NCBI GenBank assembly: GCA_002929055.1
Contig: PERY01000001.1
Location: 198,358 to 262,357, forward strand
Direction: 5' to 3'
Origin: Methylocystis sp.
GTDB lineage: Bacteria; Pseudomonadota; Alphaproteobacteria; Rhizobiales; Beijerinckiaceae
DNA: 64,000 nucleotides
The position numbers and the translations under genes were made by a program. Under the pieces are notes generated by a model. It saw only the letters and a list, made by a program, of their open reading frames with translations, was not told the origin of the DNA and did not search any database. This document shows, piece by piece, positions 55,811-64,000 of the stretch. Within the stretch, counting starts at the first letter, position 1. Every line of letters starts with the position of its first letter.

Positions 55811-57328
55811 ATGACCAAGCCGGTCGACGCCAAGCCGGTCGATCTCGACCCCGAGGACTGGGACGCGTTTCGCGCCGAGAGCCATCGCGCGCTCGATTCC
55901 ATGATCGACTATCTGCGCGGCCTGCGCGAGCGTCCGGTCTGGATTCCGCCCAGCGAGGAAGCCAGGGCGCGCTTCGACCGCGACCTGCCGGCCGAGGGGC
56001 GCGACCTTTCCGCCGTGCTGGAGGATTTCGATCGCTACATCAAGCCTTTCGCCACCGGCAACATCCACCCCATGTTCATGGGTTGGGTGCAGGGGGCGGG
56101 CACGCCCGTGGGCATGGTCGCGGAGATGCTCGCCGCCGGCATGAACTCCAATTGCGGCGGGCGCAACCATATCGCCATCGACGTCGAGCGCCAGATCGCC
56201 AAATGGATGGCGCAGGCTTTTGGTTTCCCCGACGACGCCTCGGGCATTTTCGTCACCGGCGCGTCGATGGCCAATTTCCTCTCGCTTCTCGTCGCGCGCG
56301 ACCAGGCCTATGGCGACAAGGATGTGCGGCTCAACGGGCTTTGCGCCAAAGAGGGCCAGCTCATCGCCTACGCCTCGCGCGAGGCGCATAATTGTGTGCG
56401 GCAGGCGATGGAGCTCGCGGGCCTCGGCGCGCGGCATCTGCGGCTCATCCCGTCCGACGCGCGCCGCGCCATCAAGATCAGCGCGCTGCGCCACGCCATC
56501 GCCGCCGACCGCGCGGCGGGCTTCCGGCCCTTTCTCGTCGTCGGCACGGCCGGGACGGTCGACACGGGCGCGGTCGATCCGCTCGACCGCCTCGCCGACG
56601 TCGCCCATAGCGAAGACATGTGGTTCCATGTCGACGGCGCCTTCGGGGCGCTGGCGGCGCTCTCCCCCGAGCTGAAGCCGCTGGTGAAGGGGCTGGAGCG
56701 GGCGGACAGCATCGCCTTCGACTTCCATAAATGGCTGCATGTGCCTTACGACGCGGGCTTCTTTCTGGTGCGCGACCCCGCCGCCCACAGGCGCGCCTTC
56801 TCGGCCAACGCCGCCTATCTCTCGCGCGCGCCGCGGGGGCTGGCGGCGGGCGACATCTGGCCCTGCGATCTCGGACCCGACCTCTCGCGGGGCTTCCGGG
56901 CGCTGAAGGCCTGGATGACGATCGAGACCTTCGGGACGAAGAAGCTCGCCCAATGCATCGAGCAATGCTGCCGCATGGCGAAGCGGCTCGAAGCCTGGAT
57001 CGACCAGTCGGACGCTTTCGTCATGCGCGCGCCGGTGGCGCTCAACATCGTGTGTTTCGGGGTGAAGGACGACGCAGACGGCTCGCTCGCCCGCGAGATT
57101 GTGATGGAGCTGCACGAACGCGGCGAGGCGGCGCCCTCGCTGACGATCCTCGACGGCGTCCCCGCCATCCGCGCGGCGATCATCAATCACAGGACGCATG
57201 AGGAAGACATCGACGCCGTCACCCGCTTCCTCGACGCCGCGCTGCGGCGCGCGCGCAAGGAGCCCCATGATTTCGGCGCGCTGGTGGAGCCGCACGGGCC
57301 GGGGAAGACGCGGTTGTCGGAGGATTGA
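55811..57328 (+). CDS. Group II PLP-dependent amino-acid decarboxylase
   Basis: A 505-residue fold-I enzyme of the aromatic-L-amino-acid/glutamate decarboxylase family. The PLP lysine is Lys307 in SIAFDFHKWLHVPYDAG, and the cofactor Asp lies in HVDGAFGALAA. IFVTGASMANF contributes phosphate contacts. The specific amino acid cannot be told. It ends 20 bases before the AT-rich cassette. Confidence 0.9.
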   Translation: MTKPVDAKPVDLDPEDWDAFRAESHRALDSMIDYLRGLRERPVWIPPSEEARARFDRDLPAEGRDLSAVLEDFDRYIKPFATGNIHPMFMGWVQGAGTPVGMVAEMLAAGMNSNCGGRNHIAIDVERQIAKWMAQAFGFPDDASGIFVTGASMANFLSLLVARDQAYGDKDVRLNGLCAKEGQLIAYASREAHNCVRQAMELAGLGARHLRLIPSDARRAIKISALRHAIAADRAAGFRPFLVVGTAGTVDTGAVDPLDRLADVAHSEDMWFHVDGAFGALAALSPELKPLVKGLERADSIAFDFHKWLHVPYDAGFFLVRDPAAHRRAFSANAAYLSRAPRGLAAGDIWPCDLGPDLSRGFRALKAWMTIETFGTKKLAQCIEQCCRMAKRLEAWIDQSDAFVMRAPVALNIVCFGVKDDADGSLAREIVMELHERGEAAPSLTILDGVPAIRAAIINHRTHEEDIDAVTRFLDAALRRARKEPHDFGALVEPHGPGKTRLSED

Positions 57329-57348
57329 GAGCGCTTAGATAAAAAATT

Positions 57349-58272
57349 CTACGCATTCTTTTTGATGAGATAATGCTTTGAATGTCGCAGGCGCTCTTCG
57401 ATTATTGCTATGGCCTCATTTTCTTTCCGACTCGCTATAAATGCGTACTGTCTAGGATTCTTTATCCAGTCCATTAGTTGCGATACGAAATCCGATTGTT
57501 CCATTTCAGGCTGTTTTTCTAGGGCAAACAACAAGCTCTTTTCAATATTTCTCAACCGGCAGTAAGCATTGGCCCCAGCCGCAAGCGGTTTAATGTATTT
57601 GCCGCCCCTGAGGTGAAAAACATTATTTTTCCTAGGGAAATGAAAAGGAGGCAAAAACTCAAGAGCCGAGGTGATAGCATCTCGTGCGCCCACGATATCA
57701 GTTAGCTCCCTTTTGCGATAGTTTGACTTATATTTTCTCAAAGCCAACAGCGATATCTTGCCGCCATTCTCAATTAGATTGTAATGTTCCATACCATCAA
57801 CTACTTTTTCATAAGAAAATACATGAAAGCCTTTGTCGGCGAGTGACATAATTCCGAAATTCCTGACTGAAACGTATAATACGTCTGCTGCCCATAAAAT
57901 TCCGAGAGGCGTATTTGGACAATCCTCTATTAAGAAAGACAATGACCTGTTTGAGGTTATCTCGGCCGCATATGAGTCCGTTGGTCGAAATTCAGCCAAT
58001 ATTTGGCTAAGTCGGTTTTCGCCGTCGTGAATGATCCTTGATTCGAGTTTGAGGTGCTGAACAAACAAAGCGCCATGAAGCGCCAGAAACTGAAGTTTGG
58101 CAAATGTGTAGGGAGCGACCGAAAAACCGAGACTTGTAAGCTCAGTCTTTCTTGTCTTTAAAGCTGATGTACTGTCATCCACGATAAGTATATCTCGGTC
58201 GCTAAGGCTGTCGTAGTCGCCTCTCGCAGAGGATCCAAAAAGGGCCTCCGACGTAACAAGCGGGCAGCTCAT
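57349..58272 (-). CDS. Nucleotidyltransferase-domain protein with helical C-terminus
   Basis: A 307-residue protein. The N-terminal nucleotidyltransferase core has GSSARGD at 13-19 and the metal aspartates Asp25 and Asp27 in SDRDILIVDD. The middle reads FVQHLKLESRIIHDGENRL, as in MNT-type enzymes. The C-terminal part is helical and HEPN-like in character (inference). The ATG at 58270-58272 follows AGAGG; an upstream start at 58317 lacks one. Codon use is strikingly AT-rich. The stop of a second reading frame of the upstream gene overlaps this ATG (ATGA), indicating an operon. Function unknown. Confidence 0.75.
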   Translation of the reverse strand: MSCPLVTSEALFGSSARGDYDSLSDRDILIVDDSTSALKTRKTELTSLGFSVAPYTFAKLQFLALHGALFVQHLKLESRIIHDGENRLSQILAEFRPTDSYAAEITSNRSLSFLIEDCPNTPLGILWAADVLYVSVRNFGIMSLADKGFHVFSYEKVVDGMEHYNLIENGGKISLLALRKYKSNYRKRELTDIVGARDAITSALEFLPPFHFPRKNNVFHLRGGKYIKPLAAGANAYCRLRNIEKSLLFALEKQPEMEQSDFVSQLMDWIKNPRQYAFIASRKENEAIAIIEERLRHSKHYLIKKNA

Positions 58273-59046
58273 CGGATGAACCTCTTTACGAGCAAGGACG
58301 TGTAGACCCCAAGCCACCCAATCCCAATTAGCGCTTCCGCGATCGTTGCTACTTTAGCACGCCCCGTTTGCCGAAATCGCGCCGCGCAGAGCGTAATAAT
58401 TGAAGCAGGAAATCAGCATAAAAATAACTATCGTAAAAAGGAAAAATCTCATCGGCTCATATCCGAATCCTGCTATCCATTCATATACAAAGCTTTTGAA
58501 CTTTTTCCATTTAAGCTGAAATCTACCAATTTTGTTCTGGCGGAAGTCGTAATCAAGCTGTGCTCTTTTCCATTGCCGGAACCGGTAGTCTGAAAGAACA
58601 AAAAACTCATCCTGTTTCATGGAGGCGGAATTCTCCATAAGATTTTGAAAGAGATCGACTACAACGTTCGAGGCGGTCTTCTTGTACGCCTTATTGAACT
58701 GAAAACTATTTGGATTTATGTAACATCTCGAAAAATTCGACTTATAAAAATTGCAATTATTGAAGCTGCAGTTATGGAATTCAACTTCCTCAAATAGACA
58801 CCCAATAAACAGGCAATCTGTAAACGTGCAAGCGGTAAAAGTCATGCGCGTGAATCGCGTTTTCGACAGGCTAACGTTTTCGAAAGCTATGCCACTAGCT
58901 TTCCTGAGTTTTTCAGGCCATTCGTCCGGTCGATAGACGGTATTCTTTATATGGTTTGCTCTGTGGAAATGTTTGAGCAACTCCTCTTCGTCTACCTGCT
59001 CAATAGCCTCACTCGGGCCGTTTAGCTTGAAAAAGTCTGCGAGCAT
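58269..59046 (-). pseudogene. Frameshifted pentapeptide-repeat two-TM channel-like gene
   Basis: The intact frame (58354-59046, 230 aa) has a helical start, a pentapeptide-repeat block at about residues 53-115 (FENVSLSKTRFTRMTFTACT and following, with many FxNC-type units) and one transmembrane helix FFLFTIVIFMLISCFNYYA near the end, then stops. In another frame the text resumes at about 58375-58269: TGRAKVATIAEALIGIGWLG followed by VYTSLLVKRFIR. This is a typical second helix of a two-TM ion-channel domain, ending in an ATGA overlap with the next gene. The pore loop that should lie between is missing, so a deletion is likely. Very AT-rich; probably acquired. Confidence 0.65.
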
Positions 59047-59220
59047 TTTGCGAAGGTTTTGCTGGTTGGCTTAGGCGGATCAGTGAAGCATGGTTTCGCG
59101 ACTGCGTCCACGAACTCGTGCACTGTTAGAAATCATACACACTGTCGAGGGATGTATGCGCTCTGAAGATGGGATGGAAATTGCATCCCTCCCCGCGACG
59201 ACCCTTTCGCGAGGATAATC

Positions 59221-59448
59221 ATGCCGCTTTACGCCTATCGCTGCGACGCCTGCGAGGCCGAGTTCGAGCTTCTCGTCCGCTCGTCCGACACGCCGGAGTG
59301 CCCCGCCTGCAAGTCGCAAAAGCTCACCCAGCAGGTCGCGCGCATCTGCAAGGAGATCAAATATCCCGCCATCGCAAAATCCTGGCGGCGCGCCGCGGCG
59401 GCGGGCGGCGATCTTTCCAATTTCAGCAAGGCCGAGCGCAAGCTTTAG
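59221..59448 (+). CDS. FmdB-type zinc-ribbon protein
   Basis: A 75-residue protein starting MPLYAYRCDACEAEFELLVRSSDTPECPACKS, the FmdB (CxxC...CxxC) zinc ribbon, followed by a basic helical tail. It has been linked to regulation of formamidase or C1 genes in methylotrophs, but the function here is not proven. The ATG at 59221 follows GCGAGGATA. It lies 46 bp before cobT. Confidence 0.88.
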   Translation: MPLYAYRCDACEAEFELLVRSSDTPECPACKSQKLTQQVARICKEIKYPAIAKSWRRAAAAGGDLSNFSKAERKL

Positions 59449-59494
59449 TCCGGGCGACTTGCTCCTTTTCGCGCGTCCGCGCATATAGTGACGC

Positions 59495-61411
59495 ATGCCT
59501 CCCGCGCCGACGAACCGCCGCCCCGCCTCGCCCAAGGACGCCCCGCAGGAACCCTTCAAAAGGGCCGTGGCCGGCGCCATGCGCGCCATGGCGAAAAGCC
59601 CCAAGCTCGATGTGCTTTTCGCGCCCGAGCGCCCCTCGCTCATCGCGACCGAGGACGGCGCCAAGGCGCGGCTGACCGAACCGCCGCGCAAGCTCACCGC
59701 CAAGGAAGCCGCCGTCGTGCGCGGCCAGGCCGATTCGATCGCGTTGCGCCTCGCCTGTCACGACGACGCGCTGCACCGGCGCCATGCGCCCGACACGATG
59801 GAGGCGCGCGCCGCCTATGACGCGATGGAGCAGGCGCGCGTGGAATCCATCGGCGCGCGGCGCATGGCCGGCGTCGCCGCCAATATCGGCGCGATGCTGG
59901 AGGACCGCTACACCCGCAGCCATTCCGAAAAGATCACGAGCCGCGAGGACGCCCCGCTCGAAGACGCGCTCGCCTTGATGGCGCGCCAGCGGATCACCGG
60001 GCTCGAGCCGCCGCCCCATGGCGCGAAGATCGTCGAGTTCTGGCGCGACCTGATCGAGGAGCGCGCCGGAGGCGACCTCGACCGTCTCGCCGGCGCGGTC
60101 GAGGACCAGAAGCATTTCGCGCAGATCGTGCGGGAGCTTCTTTCCCATCTCGACATGGCGGGCGCCGAAGCTCCGGACGAGACGCAGGCTGAGGACGAAG
60201 CGCAGGACGCGCCCCAGAACCCCGACGAGAGCGACCAGCAGGAGCAGGAAGAGGACAAGGCGAAAAGCCAGGCCGACATGGAGACGGCGATGGCCGCCGA
60301 GGACTCCGACCAGGAGGGCGAGAGCGAATCCGCCGAGGCGCCCTATGGCGAATCCGCTGAAGAATCAGACGCCGGCGATCTGGAGGAAGCCTCCGACGCC
60401 CGCCGCCCGTCGACCAACGCAGCCGACCGCTCAGGCGCCGACTACCACGCCTACACCAGCCGCTTCGACGAGACCGTGCGCGCCGAGGAACTGTGCGACA
60501 TGGAGGAACTCGACCGGCTGCGCTCCTATCTCGACAAGCAGCTGCTGCATCTGTCGTCAGTCGTTGGCCGTCTGGCGAACCGCCTGCAGCGCCGCCTCAT
60601 GGCGCAGCAGAGCCGGTCTTGGGAGTTCGACCTGGAAGAGGGGATGCTCGACCCCGCCCGCCTGCCGCGCATCGTCATCGACCCGCAGCAGCCGCTCTCC
60701 TTCAAGCGCGAGAAGGACACCGACTTCCGCGACACGGTCGTCACGCTGCTGCTCGACAACTCCGGCTCCATGCGCGGGCGCCCCATCACCGTCGCGGCCA
60801 CCTGCGCCGACATTCTCGCCCGCACACTGGAGCGTTGCGGCGTGAAGGTGGAGATTCTCGGCTTCACGACCCGCGCCTGGAAGGGCGGCCAGTCGCGCGA
60901 ACTGTGGATCAAAGAGGGCAAGAAGCCAAACCCGGGCCGCCTCAACGACGTCCGCCACATCGTCTACAAGGCCGCGGACGCCCCCTGGCGGCGGGCGCGG
61001 CGCAACCTTGGCCTGATGATGCGCGAGGGACTTCTGAAGGAGAACATCGACGGCGAGGCGCTGGACTGGGCGCATCGGCGCCTCCTGGCGCGGCAGGAGC
61101 AGCGGCGCATCCTGATGATGATCTCCGACGGCGCGCCGGTCGACGACTCGACCCTCTCCGTCAATCCCGGCAATTATCTGGAGCGCCACCTGCGCCAGAT
61201 CATCCACGAGATCGAGACGAAATCGCCCGTGGAGCTGATCGCCATCGGCATCGGCCATGACGTGACGCGCTACTACCGCCGCGCCGTGACCATCGTCGAC
61301 GCCGAGGAACTGGGCGGCGCCATGACCGAGAAGCTCGCCGAGCTTTTCAGCGAGAACGCCGCGCCGCCCTCGCCGTCAGGCCGGCCGGCGCCGCTCGCGC
61401 TCGCCCGTTAA
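59495..61411 (+). CDS. cobT: Aerobic cobaltochelatase CobT subunit
   Basis: A 638-residue subunit of the aerobic cobalt chelatase for cobalamin. An N-terminal helical part (residues 1-220) is followed by a long acidic linker (about 225-305, rich in Glu, Asp, Gln) and a VWA domain with the MIDAS motif LLLDNSGSM near residue 420 and [18 protein letters not shown] text. CobT acts with CobS and CobN; no cobS is adjacent in this window. Length matches Rhizobium-type CobT. Confidence 0.93.
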   Translation: MPPAPTNRRPASPKDAPQEPFKRAVAGAMRAMAKSPKLDVLFAPERPSLIATEDGAKARLTEPPRKLTAKEAAVVRGQADSIALRLACHDDALHRRHAPDTMEARAAYDAMEQARVESIGARRMAGVAANIGAMLEDRYTRSHSEKITSREDAPLEDALALMARQRITGLEPPPHGAKIVEFWRDLIEERAGGDLDRLAGAVEDQKHFAQIVRELLSHLDMAGAEAPDETQAEDEAQDAPQNPDESDQQEQEEDKAKSQADMETAMAAEDSDQEGESESAEAPYGESAEESDAGDLEEASDARRPSTNAADRSGADYHAYTSRFDETVRAEELCDMEELDRLRSYLDKQLLHLSSVVGRLANRLQRRLMAQQSRSWEFDLEEGMLDPARLPRIVIDPQQPLSFKREKDTDFRDTVVTLLLDNSGSMRGRPITVAATCADILARTLERCGVKVEILGFTTRAWKGGQSRELWIKEGKKPNPGRLNDVRHIVYKAADAPWRRARRNLGLMMREGLLKENIDGEALDWAHRRLLARQEQRRILMMISDGAPVDDSTLSVNPGNYLERHLRQIIHEIETKSPVELIAIGIGHDVTRYYRRAVTIVDAEELGGAMTEKLAELFSENAAPPSPSGRPAPLALAR

Positions 61412-61565
61412 CCGAGCCTTCACCATAATTTCATATGACGGGAGCGCGACAAAAATTGCCGCGCCCACCGCTACAATTGCAACCATTTCCCCCTGACGCG
61501 CGTTAACAGGGGCGCGCCACCTTCAATGAGCGCGCCAATAAGCGTTGCTTTGGGGAGTGAGTCAG

Positions 61566-61691
61566 ATGGCGTTCATGAAAAAAATGCGTGACGAAGCGCC
61601 GGAATTCGAGAAATTCGCCTGCGTGACAGCGATCTGCGCGCTCGCGACCCTCCCGCTCGCCTTCTGCGCGGCGGTCACGATCTTCGGCTGA
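61566..61691 (+). CDS. Small membrane ORF (41 aa)
   Basis: The ATG at 61566 with GGGGAG at 61552-61557 opens a 41-residue product: a charged start (MAFMKKMRDEAPEFEKF) and one transmembrane helix (ACVTAICALATLPLAFCAA). It lies between cobT and the SoxYZ-like gene, and the ribosome-binding site makes translation plausible. Nothing else is known. Confidence 0.45.
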   Translation: MAFMKKMRDEAPEFEKFACVTAICALATLPLAFCAAVTIFG

Positions 61692-61730
61692 CCAGAAAAA
61701 AGGGAACTGCGGCGCTCCTTTTGGGTCCGC

Positions 61731-62519
61731 TCAGGAAGCGTCGGCGATGGGCCATTCCGCTTTATATGCCCCACCCTGATTGTCATGGGCGAGCACGCGG
61801 ATGGTCTTCGCGGCGTTCGGCGCGTAAGTGAACCGGAAGTTCGGGTCTTCCGACAGAGAAATCCCGCCCTCCATCTTGAAGATCATGTCATCGCCCTGCC
61901 AGACCTCGACCGCGTCGATGTAATGCGCGGGGGTGTAGGCCCGGGTGATCTGGTCCATCTGCAAGCCCGAATTATTCGGGTGGCGGATCATGATCTGCGC
62001 TTCGCGCTTGCCCGCTACGGCGCTCTTGAATTCGCGATATTTCATCTTGCCCAGATTGGCGGTCGCCTCGTCCGGATCCTTTCCCGCGGGCGCCGAGCAG
62101 CCGCCCGAGGCCTTCACGAATGTCGCCTCCGCATGCAGCTTGCCGTCGCGCGTCTCGGCCACGGCGTGGACGTTGGTGTAGCTGTTCACCCGCACCCGCG
62201 TCTCGATGAAGTCGACGCCGGCCTTCTCGCCGAAGGTGAAGCTCGCGGCCATGGGCATGGGATTCTGGTCGATGACGAGGGTCGCGCCCTTCACCTTGCC
62301 GGGGTCGGGAAAGCGCATGGACATCGGCACGATGGCGGCGTCCTCGGCGCGCTTTGGCGCGTCGAGCGAGACGGTCCCGTCGGCGGGCGCGATGGCGCGG
62401 CCCTGGAAGATGTCGGTCACGAGCCCCGGCCAGGGGTCGGGGGCGGCGGTCTCGGCGAAGGCGGCGCTGGCGGCGAGAAAGAAAGCGCCGAGGGCGGCTG
62501 CGCGCATTTTCTTCGACAT
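61731..62519 (-). CDS. Quinoprotein dehydrogenase-associated SoxYZ-like carrier
   Basis: A 262-residue periplasmic protein. The signal peptide is at about residues 1-22. A SoxY-like domain carries a reactive Cys141 in KASGGCSAPAG, and a SoxZ-like domain follows with MIRHPNNSGLQMDQ and YTPAHYIDAVEVWQGDDMIFKMEGGISLSEDPNFRF. This fused carrier is associated with PQQ-dependent dehydrogenases. It lies 65 bp downstream of the metallohydrolase on the same strand, and both are divergent from xoxF. Confidence 0.88.
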   Translation of the reverse strand: MSKKMRAAALGAFFLAASAAFAETAAPDPWPGLVTDIFQGRAIAPADGTVSLDAPKRAEDAAIVPMSMRFPDPGKVKGATLVIDQNPMPMAASFTFGEKAGVDFIETRVRVNSYTNVHAVAETRDGKLHAEATFVKASGGCSAPAGKDPDEATANLGKMKYREFKSAVAGKREAQIMIRHPNNSGLQMDQITRAYTPAHYIDAVEVWQGDDMIFKMEGGISLSEDPNFRFTYAPNAAKTIRVLAHDNQGGAYKAEWPIADAS

Positions 62520-62584
62520 GGGTTCCTCCCGGACTTCGCGGCGAGCATAGCGCGAAACCCCGCGTCAGCGTGAGACAAAGTCGC

Positions 62585-63520
62585 TCACGGCCCCTCCCAT
62601 TCCAGCTCCGCAAAACCTGCCGTGGCGTTTCGCGCATTGTAATCCTCGAAGAGCTTCCATTTCGGGCGCTCTTCCTCTCCCGCCGTCCTTGCAGCCTCCT
62701 TCACGCTCTCGCCCTTCCTGATCGCCGCGCGCAAATCGGCGGTGAGGCGGGTGAGATAGGCGCGCTCGTCCTCGAGCGCCTTCGGCCAGGGGGCGACCAT
62801 CGGCCCGTGTCCCGGCACGACGCGCGTCGCCTTTATGTCCGCGAGCCGGTCGGCGACGTCGAGGAAGCCGAGAAGGCTGCCGTCCACCACCGGCACATGC
62901 TGAAGAAAAAGAAGATCGCCCGCAAAGAGCGTCCCGGTCTTTTCATCAAGCGCGGTGAGATCGGCCTCCGAATGGGCGGTGCGCCATGCCTGAAGTACGA
63001 TCCTGCGCCCGCCGAGATCGATCGCGGTTGAATCGGCGATGGTCAGCGTCGGGGCGACGATCGTGGTCCCGTCGAGCGCGTCGCCCATGATCTGACGGAA
63101 GGCGGCGAGATAATGCTCGCCGCGGAGGCTGAGCGCGCGAGGCAGGTTCTTGTGCCCGGCGAAAACGACGCCGGCGCCGACGAAGGCTCCATTGCCGAAG
63201 ACATGATCGGGGTGGGCGTGCGTGTTGATCACATAGCAGATCGGCTTTTGCGTCTTCGCGCGCAGCGCGGCGAGAAAGGCCTTTCCCTGCTCGAGGCTTC
63301 CGCCCGTGTCGATCACCGCGACGCAATCGTCCCCGGCGACGGCCCCAAGATTGGCGATGCCCCCGAAATTTTCCCGGTTCATCAGGGACGTTTCGCCCTG
63401 ATGCGCATATACGCCGGACGCGATCTCCTTCAGCGCGAAGGGCGCCTGCGCGATCGCCCCGAAAGCGCTGAAAAACGATGGCGCGAGCACGGCGACAATG
63501 TGTGCGATACGACGCAACAT
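62585..63520 (-). CDS. Quinoprotein-relay zinc metallohydrolase 1 (MBL fold)
   Basis: A 311-residue exported metallo-beta-lactamase-fold protein. The signal peptide is at about residues 1-25. Zinc ligands are in NTHAHPDHVFGN (His101, His103, Asp105, His106), with further ligands in WRTAHSEADL, FAGDLLF and VVPGHGPM. It matches the SoxH-related relay hydrolase found beside PQQ dehydrogenases. The next gene downstream is its SoxYZ-like partner. The exact chemistry is not settled. Confidence 0.9.
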   Translation of the reverse strand: MLRRIAHIVAVLAPSFFSAFGAIAQAPFALKEIASGVYAHQGETSLMNRENFGGIANLGAVAGDDCVAVIDTGGSLEQGKAFLAALRAKTQKPICYVINTHAHPDHVFGNGAFVGAGVVFAGHKNLPRALSLRGEHYLAAFRQIMGDALDGTTIVAPTLTIADSTAIDLGGRRIVLQAWRTAHSEADLTALDEKTGTLFAGDLLFLQHVPVVDGSLLGFLDVADRLADIKATRVVPGHGPMVAPWPKALEDERAYLTRLTADLRAAIRKGESVKEAARTAGEEERPKWKLFEDYNARNATAGFAELEWEGP

Positions 63521-63582
63521 ACTGATTTACCTTGTAGCTTCAGCGCCGCAAACGCACATGCCGAGGCTGACGTTTTTTGCGA

Positions 63583-63611
63583 TTGCGATTCAACCGCTCG
63601 CGACATATTAT
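63583..63611 (+). promoter_or_regulatory. Candidate promoter of the methanol dehydrogenase gene
   Basis: TTGCGA (63583-63588), 17 bases, TATTAT (63606-63611). The first match is four of six, the second five of six. It lies about 195 bp upstream of the start codon, in the divergent spacer. Confidence 0.4.
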
Positions 63612-63806
63612 CCCGGCGTTTCCGAGTTAGAAGATGTCTTCCGGACGGGAACCGGAAGCAACCCGAAGCCGCTAGTTTGTTTGGCACGAACGGCGCGGGA
63701 CCGAAACGGAAAACGCCTTCCCAATGTCGAGGCGCCCTTGAGAGGCGCGACGTCGGAGGCAGCGCAACGATAAGGCGCGCCACGGCGTCGTCAGGAGGAA
63801 AAGCTC

Positions 63807-64000
63807 ATGCATAAGCTGTTGTTGTCGACTTCAGTGGGTATTCTCGCGCTGTTTGCAGCCGGCGCCGCGAATGCCGACGACGAGTTGCTGACGCTCTCGA
63901 AGGATCCCAAGCAGTGGGTGTCTCCGACGGGCGATTACTTCAACCAGCGTCACTCGGCCCTCAAGCAGATCACGACCGAGAACGTCGGCAAGATCGCTCC
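63807..64000 (+). CDS. xoxF: PQQ-dependent methanol dehydrogenase, XoxF-like (N-terminal part)
   Basis: The first 64 codons of a periplasmic quinoprotein, cut by the window end. A signal peptide (MHKLLLSTSVGILALFAAGAANA) precedes the mature DDELLTLSKDPKQWVSPTGD and the conserved HSALKQITTENVGKIA. The YFNQRHS block is closer to the XoxF (lanthanide) form than to the MxaF NFS form, but without the metal-site Asp region the choice is tentative. AGGAGGAA lies 8 bases before the ATG. Confidence 0.85.
   Translation, partial: MHKLLLSTSVGILALFAAGAANADDELLTLSKDPKQWVSPTGDYFNQRHSALKQITTENVGKIA

Noticed and set aside
63521..63806. Open frames in the spacer before the methanol dehydrogenase gene
   Set aside because: They lack ribosome-binding sites and recognisable content; the region is better explained as a divergent promoter.
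1..64000. tRNA, rRNA and CRISPR arrays
   Set aside because: I looked for cloverleaf arms, rRNA blocks and regular short repeats with unique spacers and saw none; this was by eye and a covariance-model scan would be decisive.

Overview
The window is GC-rich, gene-dense chromosomal DNA of an alphaproteobacterium. Irr, GcrA, an ImuAB cassette under a GAAC-N7-GAAC LexA box, clustered GANTC sites and FabA/FabB/FabI all point to that class. The right edge carries the start of a PQQ methanol dehydrogenase (XoxF-like), with a SoxYZ-like carrier and a quinoprotein-relay metallohydrolase divergent to it. This suggests a methylotroph, most likely a type II methanotroph of the Methylocystis/Methylosinus kind. 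The genus is inference. I saw no rRNA or tRNA gene, no CRISPR array, no IS element and no prophage.

Layout. 1-5.5 kb (minus): acnA (cut by the window start), a DHA2-type MFS exporter, and recQ overlapping a small protein. 5.5-8.1 kb: DUF1289 protein, peroxiredoxin, a Pro/Ala-rich membrane protein, a GlcG-like protein and TlpA. 8.1-12 kb: a four-gene ATGA-coupled operon of argH, a ThiE-like protein, a Sel1-repeat protein and an esterase. 12.1-12.8 kb: one AT-rich membrane-protein gene. 12.9-14.7 kb (minus): lemA and an HtpX-like protease. 14.9-17.2 kb: def-fmt-truA. 17.2-19 kb (minus): a Tat-lipoprotein molybdoenzyme coupled to a cytochrome b. 19-27 kb: sugar epimerase, lysA-lptM-acyltransferase, L,D-transpeptidase, dxs and a Tat-exported beta-helix protein. 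27-32.8 kb: DUF123 protein, hisS, tandem universal stress protein, META-domain protein, 2-hydroxyacid dehydrogenase and an SH3-like protein, with several palindromic repeats. 32.8-37.9 kb: irr divergent from fabA-fabB-fabI-cytochrome c, then an unrecognised membrane protein. 38-40.3 kb: SOS-controlled imuA-imuB. 40.5-49.3 kb: UPF0104 protein, soluble PhoR, a ClpP-like periplasmic protein and pstSCAB-phoU-phoB. 49.4-53.5 kb: gcrA, then argD-argF-hslO. 53.5-57.3 kb: orphan histidine kinase, FAH-family hydrolase and PLP decarboxylase. 57.3-59.05 kb (minus): an AT-rich two-gene cassette. 59.2-64 kb: FmdB-type zinc ribbon, cobT, a 41-aa membrane ORF, and the quinoprotein relay with xoxF.

The least explained part is the AT-rich cassette at 57349-59046. 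It pairs a pentapeptide-repeat protein with half of a two-TM channel and a nucleotidyltransferase. The upstream gene ends prematurely, but a matching second transmembrane helix continues in another frame and overlaps the nucleotidyltransferase start. That looks like a channel gene that lost its pore loop by deletion. Other points of note are the complete promoter/LexA-box overlap at imuAB without dnaE2 immediately downstream, a Pho box and a processing-type hairpin in the pst operon, a promoter-plus-terminator arrangement upstream of argD, and an inverted pair of palindromic repeats that supplies the stop codon of the DUF123 gene.
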